From contig JBAYVP010000104.1 of the NCBI GenBank assembly GCA_041674485.1, positions 1 through 14,800 on the forward strand: a DNA stretch of 14,800 nt, in the 5' to 3' direction. The notes under the pieces were generated by a model, which saw only the letters and a list, made by a program, of their open reading frames with translations, made no database searches and had not been told where the DNA came from. Positions 1-6,300 of the stretch are shown one piece after another. A program made the translations under genes and the position numbers. The stretch's first letter is position 1, and each line of letters begins with the position of its first letter. This stretch comes from JAGXQV01 sp041674485 (GTDB lineage: Bacteria > Pseudomonadota > Gammaproteobacteria > Burkholderiales > Sulfuricellaceae).

Positions 1-1
1 G

Positions 2-60
2 CATCTCTACAACGAAAAACGGCGTCAGTGGGAAACTTGGCGCCGTTTCTTTTGAAAGAT
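2..60 (+). pseudogene. IS3-type transposase (OrfB) C-terminal remnant, frameshifted
   Basis: The first bases read HLYNEKRR in one frame. After position 26 the neighbouring frame reads SGKLGAVSFERF. Joined across an apparent 2-base deletion, the two halves resemble the C-terminal signature of IS3-family integrase-type transposases (YN-x-K/R-RRHS-x-L-G-x-x-S-x-x-xFE). I see no intact reading frame and the upstream part lies outside the window. This is an inference from a short motif; a chance match or an unrelated C-terminus remains possible. Confidence 0.35.
17..48. terminator. Hairpin, possible terminator
   Basis: AAACGGCG (17-24) and CGCCGTTT (41-48) form an 8-bp perfect stem around a 16-base loop, followed by CTTTTG. 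The T-run is short. The stem overlaps the probable transposase remnant, so it may be incidental. Confidence 0.3.
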
Positions 61-119
61 TTTGCTTAACAACCATCACCGAACGTGAATATCAGGCCAT
101 CAAATTGGTTGAGCACACT

Positions 120-225
120 CAGCCCGTAGCGCTCTCACCATACGGGGGAACGCAAAATAGATGACAAAGTTGTTTAGAACCGCCATGTTACACATCTTGG
201 TAAGCGGTCAACTGAGCTTTCTAGG
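120..225 (-). mobile_element. Truncated copy (C3) of the short inverted-repeat element
   Basis: Read on the minus strand, this matches the left part of the full copies at 9989 and 14391. It has the 18-bp end TCAACTGAGCTTTCTAGG (208-225), the block around ATGACAAAGTTGTTTAGAA (161-179), and the GCGCTCTCACC block (129-139). Homology fades near 120, so the other half and the second terminal repeat are missing. Its end sequence is identical to the terminal repeat of copy C1 rather than C2. It abuts the stop codon of the minus-strand antitoxin-like gene, with one base between them. No protein is encoded. Confidence 0.8.
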
Positions 226-226
226 A

Positions 227-469
227 TTATTCCAAGTCCAGCCGCTGTTCATATTCGCCCTGCGGCTCGCGTACCAACTGCTCCCCCTGCCACGCTCCTG
301 CTGTTCGCTCCCACACGTTTTTTGCATCACCCGCCTGACTTGTTCTTTTTTCTGCGGACTCTTCCAGCAAGATCAAAACCCTGACTGGCTGACCTTCTAC
401 CAAATGGAGGGTTTTTGGCACAGCGATCTGCCCATGTTCAAGATGCGAGTTAAATTCGATGGCTTGCAT
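227..469 (-). CDS. Antitoxin-like small protein, no partner toxin visible
   Basis: This 80-residue protein begins MQAIEFNSHLEHGQIAVPK and continues with a TLHLVEGQPVRVLILLEE stretch. The pattern 'AIEF-x-NG-x-I-x-IP ... G-x-xVRVLIL' is typical of small AbrB/AF2212-like antitoxins paired with PIN-type toxins. The charged C-terminal half (WERTAGAWQGEQLVREPQGEYE) fits a toxin-wrapping tail. The start is ATG at 469, with a weak AAAGAG about six bases upstream. The toxin would normally follow directly downstream on the minus strand, but that space holds the truncated mobile element, whose end lies one base past the TAA stop. The family call rests on pattern recognition; the protein could be an uncharacterised orphan. 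Confidence 0.5.
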   Translation of the reverse strand: MQAIEFNSHLEHGQIAVPKTLHLVEGQPVRVLILLEESAEKRTSQAGDAKNVWERTAGAWQGEQLVREPQGEYEQRLDLE

Positions 470-630
470 GATGATCTCTTTGAGGTTTGCGGCGAACTGT
501 CTGCTGCTGGTTTAGTTTACACAACAGTCATGGATAGGAAATTCAACCGCACTTATTTGAGTATCCACGACGGCGGCGTTCCCGTCAACCCCGATTTTTA
601 TCTCCGAATTCCCAAGAAAACTCGAAATGC

Positions 631-820
631 CGCTCCAGCGTGGGAACGCACACATGGGACGCTCCAGCGTTCCAATATGGCGGGTAGAACTAGAATGGTA
701 AGCGCATAGATATTTCGGCAGGCGAATCGTCAAAAGTTTTGTGGTTTTGCCGGTTGGATGGGTAACGCTACGCGACGCTGGAGCGTCCAAGGCGGCATTC
801 CCACGCTGGAGCGTGGGAAC
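631..820. repeat. Pair of opposed palindromic repeats (REPIN-like)
   Basis: The core ACGCTCCAGCGT or its complement occurs four times, at 633-647, 657-673, 774-788 and 798-820. The last is a near-perfect palindrome, TTCCCACGCT-GG-AGCGTGGGAA. The first pair read forward corresponds to the second pair read in reverse, so the block is two diverged inverted copies around roughly 100 bases of spacer. This kind of 'ACGCTCCAGCGTGGGAAC' repeat is a common dispersed intergenic family in proteobacteria. Confidence 0.65.
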
Positions 821-886
821 GATCAATGTGCAACGCCCTCACCCCAATCGGCAGGGTAAATTTGTTCCCGGCACGGAAAAAACCGA

Positions 887-957
887 TTCACCGCAGAGGA
901 CGCGGAGGACGCAGAGGAAAAGCATGAGGGGGTTTCCTCCGCGTCCTCTGCGGTGAA
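887..957. repeat. 23-bp perfect inverted repeat, CCGCAGAGGACG type
   Basis: The 23 bases at 887-909 (core CACCGCAGAGGACGCGGAGG) are repeated exactly in reverse complement at 935-957, around a 25-base spacer. The right arm is followed by AAAAGG. It could form a very stable hairpin in RNA or cruciform in DNA and could stop transcription in either direction. The arms are internally repetitive (GAGGACGC twice). Confidence 0.75.
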
Positions 958-1055
958 AAAGGTTTTGTCTTTATGGGTCATGAGTCGAGCTGAGTCGAGT
1001 CTTCAGCACAAATAATGTTAACGATATTTGCGCGCTGCCGTACTAGACCAAGAGC

Positions 1056-1096
1056 CGCGTTCGTCAACGAACGCGCCACCATTTATCGCGGATAAA
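1056..1096. repeat. Two small adjacent palindromes
   Basis: CGCGTTCGT (1056-1064) pairs with ACGAACGCG (1067-1075), and TTTATC (1082-1087) pairs with GATAAA (1091-1096). The layout resembles another dispersed intergenic repeat family (GCGTTCGT...TTTATCCGCGATAAA). Function unknown. Confidence 0.45.
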
Positions 1097-1155
1097 CCCG
1101 CTCCCACAATCGGTTTCCGCAACACTATTGCGCACCGGTAATTTGTAGCGTTTCT

Positions 1156-1166
1156 TGGTATACAAT
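1156..1166 (+). promoter_or_regulatory. Candidate extended -10 promoter for the glycosyltransferase operon
   Basis: TGGTATACA (1156-1164) fits the extended -10 form TG-N-TATAAT with one mismatch in the hexamer. No good -35 hexamer lies at the right distance. Transcription would start near 1171, downstream of the in-frame GTG at 1169, which favours the ATG at 1202 as start. Weak evidence. Confidence 0.3.
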
Positions 1167-1201
1167 CCGTGGCGGGCGATCCTGCTTTCTGCGAATTTTC
1201 C

Positions 1202-3391
1202 ATGACTACTGCTGTTTCCTCAACCGCGCTGATCGACGCCGTGCTACGGCAAGCCGCCGCCCACCACCAAGCCGGCCAACTGCAAGAGGCGGAACAGCTA
1301 TACCACGCCATCCTGCAAATCCAGCCCAGCCACCCGGATGTCAACCATAATCTGGGGGTGCTGCTGGGGCAGACAGGGCGGCACGTAGCGGGATTGCCCC
1401 ACCTGAAGGCAGCGCTGGAGGCTGATCCCTCCCAAGGAGATTACTGGCTGTCTTATGCCGATACGTTGTTGGCGTGCGATCAGGCCGGGGAGGCGCTAAC
1501 GGTTGTCCAGACCGCCATGCAGCATGGGCTTGACTCTTCGGCGGCCCAGTTAATGCGGGATAGGGCGGAGGCCGATGTGCGCAGATGCCGTGCTACGACT
1601 ATTTTGGAAGTATTCGACAAAGTCGGCCAGCCTCATGCAAAACCCCGACCGTTGCCGCAAGCCGAGCATGACCGGCTTGCCGCCCTGTTCAACGCCGGGC
1701 GCTATGCGGAAGTGGAAAACCGGGCGCGCGGGTTGATTGAACACTACCCGGATTCCGGGTTCGCCTGGAAAATGTTCAGTATCGCCCTTCATTTTGAAGG
1801 AATAAATAGCCTGCCTGCTTTTCAAAAGGTAACGGAACTGTTGCCTGACGATGCCGAGGGACATTGCAATTTGGGCGATGCCTTACGGGGTGTTGGCCGG
1901 TTTGAGGATGCGGTGGCGAGTTGTCGCCGGGCGCTGGAGATCAACCCCAGTTTTGCCGAGGCGCACTACAATCTGGGCAATGCCTATCGAGACCTCGCGC
2001 AACTGGATGATGCCGCGACGAGCTTCCGCCGCGCATTGGAGATCAAACCCGATTATGCCGCAGCGCATAACAATCTGGGCAATGTTCTGAGGGACCTCAG
2101 GCAACTCGATGCCGCCATGGCGAGCTACCGCCGGGCGCTGGAAATCAACCCCGACTACACCGAGATATTTTACAATCTGTTGTTTGCGCTTAACTACCAC
2201 CCGGACAAGAGCGGTGAAGAAATTTACGCCGCTTACCGGGAATACGATGAGCGTTTCGGTCTGCCCCAGAAGGGGAAATGGCGCCCCCATGACAATAATC
2301 GGGACGCTAACCGTCGTCTGAAAGTCGGGTACGTCTCACCGGATTTTTGTCGCCATTCCTGTCGGCACTTTCTGGAACCGCTGCTGGCGCATCACGACAA
2401 GAACGCCTTCGATATCTATGCCTATGCCGAACTGGTGCAGGAGGACGAAGTGACTGCCCGCTATCGGGGATATGTGGATCATTGGACGCCAACGGCGGGC
2501 ATGAGCGACGAGCACTTAAGCGAGCGTATTCGTGCCGATGGCATCGATATTCTGGTGGATTTGGCCGGCCATACCGCCAAAAACCGGCTGTCGGTATTCG
2601 CCCGCAAGCCCGCGCCGGTGTCTCTGTCCTGGTTGGGATTCGGCTACACGACAGGACTCACGGCGGTGGATTATCTGTTGACCGATGCGACCAGCGTCCC
2701 GGAAGGCAGCGAAGGATTGTTCTCGGAAACGCCCTGGCGGCTGGAGACTCCTGGATACGTCTACCGCCCAGCGGAAGGCATGGGTGCGGTCAGCTCCTTG
2801 CCGGCCTTGACGCGCGGGCATGTCACCTTCGGCACCCTGACGCGGGCGGTGCGCATCAATCACCGCACCATACGGGTATGGTCGGCGCTATTGAAGCGGG
2901 TGGAAGGTTCGCGGCTGGTGATTGACAGCCGCAATTTTCAAAGCATATCGGCGCAAGACGCGCTGGCGGAGGAATTCGTCGCTCAGGGAATCAGCCGGGA
3001 TCGTTTGGAAATCGGTTGCCACAGCCCGCCGTGGGATGTGTTGCGCGGCTTGGACATCGGCTTGGACTGTTTTCCTCACAACTCCGGCACAACGCTGTTT
3101 GAAACCTTATACATGGGCGTTCCCTTCGTCACGCTGGCAGGGCGTCCCAGCGTCGGGCGGTTGGGTAGCGCTATCCTGGAAGGGGTGGGGCATCCTTCAT
3201 TAATTACCCGCACGGAAGACGACTATGTTGAGATTGCCGCAGCCCTGGCTTCGGATTTGCCGAAACTCGCCGCCTTGCGCGGCGGGCTGCGGCAGGAAAT
3301 GGAAACCGGCCCGCTGATGGACGAAGCGGGCTTCGCCCGCAAGGTGGAAACGGCGTATCGGGAAATGTTCGGGAAATGGGCGAAAGCATGA
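1202..3391 (+). CDS. TPR-GT41 protein O-glycosyltransferase (SPINDLY/OGT type), single module
   Basis: A 729-residue protein, probably cytoplasmic. By family it transfers GlcNAc or a related sugar from a UDP-sugar to Ser/Thr of target proteins. Residues 1-130 contain divergent N-terminal TPRs, and three canonical 34-residue TPRs occupy 216-317 (PDYAxAHNNLGNxLRDL style). The GT41 region runs from about 373 to the end. It has VGYVSPDF-x-xHSCRHF (the His lies where the catalytic His of human OGT, in 'GNHP', sits), a DLAGHT motif, and the donor-site block NSGTTLFETLYMGVPF. Where human OGT has the phosphate-contacting Lys (LYKIDP), this protein has Arg (RAVRIN). The ATG at 1202 is preferred over GTG 1169 because of the candidate promoter. 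The stop overlaps the next gene's start in ATGA, so the two are cotranscribed and probably translationally coupled. Targets are unknown. Confidence 0.85.
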   Translation: MTTAVSSTALIDAVLRQAAAHHQAGQLQEAEQLYHAILQIQPSHPDVNHNLGVLLGQTGRHVAGLPHLKAALEADPSQGDYWLSYADTLLACDQAGEALTVVQTAMQHGLDSSAAQLMRDRAEADVRRCRATTILEVFDKVGQPHAKPRPLPQAEHDRLAALFNAGRYAEVENRARGLIEHYPDSGFAWKMFSIALHFEGINSLPAFQKVTELLPDDAEGHCNLGDALRGVGRFEDAVASCRRALEINPSFAEAHYNLGNAYRDLAQLDDAATSFRRALEIKPDYAAAHNNLGNVLRDLRQLDAAMASYRRALEINPDYTEIFYNLLFALNYHPDKSGEEIYAAYREYDERFGLPQKGKWRPHDNNRDANRRLKVGYVSPDFCRHSCRHFLEPLLAHHDKNAFDIYAYAELVQEDEVTARYRGYVDHWTPTAGMSDEHLSERIRADGIDILVDLAGHTAKNRLSVFARKPAPVSLSWLGFGYTTGLTAVDYLLTDATSVPEGSEGLFSETPWRLETPGYVYRPAEGMGAVSSLPALTRGHVTFGTLTRAVRINHRTIRVWSALLKRVEGSRLVIDSRNFQSISAQDALAEEFVAQGISRDRLEIGCHSPPWDVLRGLDIGLDCFPHNSGTTLFETLYMGVPFVTLAGRPSVGRLGSAILEGVGHPSLITRTEDDYVEIAAALASDLPKLAALRGGLRQEMETGPLMDEAGFARKVETAYREMFGKWAKA
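1847..2152 (+). repeat. TPR array, 3 x 102 bp
   Basis: Three contiguous 102-base units each encode one 34-residue TPR, beginning at the Asp before the AEGH/FAEAH/YAAAH positions. The next partial unit (from 2153, DYTEIFYNLL) leads into the catalytic domain. The same units are multiplied at 4054 and 6157. Confidence 0.85.
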
Positions 3392-6300
3392 GCGTAGCGG
3401 AGAATCGGGAAGCGAACGCCGCGTCGGCAACGATAGCACAAGCCCTCCGGCAAGCTGTCGTTCATCATCAGGCCGGTCAATTTCAAGAAGCGGAGCAGCT
3501 TTATCGCGTGATCCTGCAAGTCCAGCCCGGCCATCCAGATGCCAATCATAACTTGGGGGTGTTGCTGGGGCAGACAGGGCGGCGCGTAGCGGGGTTGCCC
3601 CACCTGAAAGCCGCGCTGGAGGCTAACCCGTTCCAAGGGGACTACTGGTTGTCGTATGCCGATGCGCTGTTAATGTGCAACCAAGCCGAGGACGCGCTAA
3701 CAGTTATCCAGACCGCCATGCAGCACGGACTCGATACTCCTGCAACCCGGTTAATGCGGGATAAAGCCGAAGCCGATGTGCGAAGATGCAGCCGCGCTAC
3801 GAGCACCCCGGAAATTCCTGACAAAATCGGCCAGCCGCAAGCTCAGCCGCCCGAATCGTTGTCGCAAATCGAACGCAATCAGCTTATCGCCTTGTTCAAT
3901 GCCGGACGCCATGCGGAAATGGAAAGCCAGGCGCGAGTGGCTTGCGAGCGGGATCAGGATTCGGGTTTTGCCTGGAAGGCATTGGGTGTAGCCCTTCAAA
4001 TGCAAGGCAAGGATGCGCTGGCAGCCTTGCGAAGGGCAACTGAGCTTTTACCGGATGACGCCGATGCGCATAACAGTCTGGGGGTTGTGCTGAAAGACCA
4101 CGGGCAACTTGACGGCGCAGTGGCAAGCTGCCGCCGGGCGCTCAAGATCAAACCCGATTTGGCCGAAGCGCATAGCAACTTGGGCAATGCCTTGCGTGCT
4201 CTCGGACAATTTGCCGACGCGGTGGCGAGCTACCGTAGGGCGCTGGAGATCAAGCCTGATTATGTCGAGGCACATAATAATCTGGGGGTCACCCTGAAGG
4301 AAATCGGGCGACTCGACGACGCACTGGCGAGTTGCCGCCGCGCGCTCAAGATCAAACCCGATTATGCCGAAGCGCATAACAGCCAGGGTAGTGTTCTGAA
4401 AGACCTCGGTCAACTCGATGATGCGATGGCAAGCTACCTCCACGCGCTGAAGATCAAACCCGATTTCGCAGAGGTACACAATAATCTGGGGAATCTCCTG
4501 AAAGACTTTGGGCAGCTTGACGACGCAGTAGCGAGCTACCGCCGTGCGCTGGAGATAAAACCGGATTATGCCGAGGCATACAACAATCTGTTGTTTACTC
4601 TTAACTACCACCCGGACAAGAGCGACGAGGAAATTTATGCCGCATACCGGGAGTACGACGAACGCTTCGGCTTGCCCCAGCGAGGAAAATGGCGCACCCA
4701 CGACAACAGCCGCGAAGCCGGTCGCTGCCTGAAGGTCGGCTATGTCTCACCGGACTTTCGCCGCCATTCGTGCCGGCATTTCCTGGAGCCTTTGCTGGCG
4801 CACCACGACAAGAAGGCATTTGATATCTACGCCTATGCCGAACTGGTGCAGGAGGATGAAGTTACTGCCCGCTATCGGGGATATGCGGATCACTGGACGC
4901 CGACGGCGGGCATGACCGACGAGCACTTAAGCGAGCGCATCCGCGCCGACGGCATAGACATCCTGGTGGATATGGCCGGCCATACCAAGGGCAACCGGCT
5001 GTCGGTATTCGCCCAAAAGCCCGCACCGGTTTCTCTCTCCTGGCTGGGATTCGGCTATACCACCGGCCTCTCGGCAGTGGATTACCTGTTGACCGACGCG
5101 ACCAGTGCGCCGGAAGGCAGCGAAGGGCTGTTTTCGGAAGTCCCCTGGCGCTTGGAAACCCCAGTCTACGCTTACCGTCCGGCGGAAGGCATGGGTTTGG
5201 TCAGCCCCTTGCCGGCCTTGACGCGCGGACATATCACCTTCGGCACCCTGACGCGGGCGGTGCGCATCAATCATCGCACCATTCGGGTATGGTCGGAGAT
5301 ATTGAAACAGGTGGCAGGCGCACGGCTGGTGATCGATAGCCGCGACTTCCGGGGCGCCACGATGCAGGCTGCTCTGGCGGAAAAATTTGCCGCCCATGGG
5401 GTCGCGCGGGATAGGCTGGAAATCGGCTACCATAGCCCGCCGTGGGATATTTTGCGCGGCCTGGACATCGGCCTGGACTGCTTTCCCCACAATTCCGGGA
5501 CAACATTGTTTGAAACCTTGTACATGGGCGTCCCCTTCATTACGCTGGCGGAACGCCCCAGCGTCGGGCGGCTGGGCAGTTCTATCCTGGAAGGGATAGG
5601 GCATTCTTCGTTAATCGCCCACACCGAAGACGAATATGTGGAGATAGCCGTAGCCTTGGCTACAGATTTGCCTAAGCTCGCCACCTTGCGCGGTGAACTG
5701 CGGCAGGAAATGGAAAGCGGTCCACTGATGGACGAAGCGGGATTCGCCCGCAAGGTGGAAACGGCGTACCGGGAGATGTGGTCCAGGTGGAGCAAGCAAA
5801 GTGGTGGAAATACTGAAGAGTTGCCTGAGCGAACACCTCAGCCGCAAACCAAATCGCACGGCATATCCCTGGCCGAATTACTGAGGGCGGGGAAAACCGT
5901 AGCAGGCAAGCCCGCCAAAAAGGGGAAATCTTCCGCAAAGCCGGCCTCCTCCCGTGAGTCGTTGCCGCAAAGCGAGTGCAACCAGTTGGTTGCGCTGTTC
6001 AATGGCGGGCGCTATACGGAAATGGAAAACCGGGCGCGCTTGTTGATTGAACGGTATCCCGATTCCGGGTTCGCCTGGAAGGGATTGGGGGCTTCCTTGC
6101 AAATGCAAGGCAAAAATGCGCTGGCCGCTTTGCAAAAAGCTGCAGAACGCTTGCCCAATGACGCCGATGCGCATAACAACCTGGGCAACGCCCTGCGTAA
6201 TCTCGGACGAATTGATGAAGCGGCGAAGCGTTACGCCCACGCATTGAAAATCAATCCCGATTTTGCCGAAGCGCACAACAATCTGGGCAATGCGCTACAC

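Larger units (their letters stand above)
470..1201. other. Long intergenic region made of repeats
   Basis: About 730 bases separate the antitoxin-like gene from the first glycosyltransferase gene. I see no convincing gene here. Reading frames of 70-110 codons exist on both strands but run through palindromic repeats and lack recognisable protein patterns or ribosome sites. The content is three families of palindromic or inverted repeats (listed separately), a short direct repeat GAGTCGAGCT/GAGTCGAGTC near 981-1000, and a weak promoter before 1202. Confidence 0.6.

Noticed and set aside
161..709. 182-codon open frame on the plus strand
   Set aside because: It starts inside the truncated mobile element, runs antisense through the antitoxin-like gene and ends in palindromic repeats. 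The stretch from 530 to 620 has plausible protein composition, but I recognise no family and see no ribosome site.
512..826. 104-codon minus-strand frame beginning MIVPTLQRGNAALDA
   Set aside because: The start is translated from the ACGCTCCAGCGTGGGAAC palindromic repeat, a common source of spurious small ORFs.
1169..1201. GTG at 1169 as start of the first glycosyltransferase gene
   Set aside because: It lies at or before the likely transcription start set by TATACA at 1159-1164 and has no ribosome site; ATG 1202 begins next to residues shared with the downstream paralogue.
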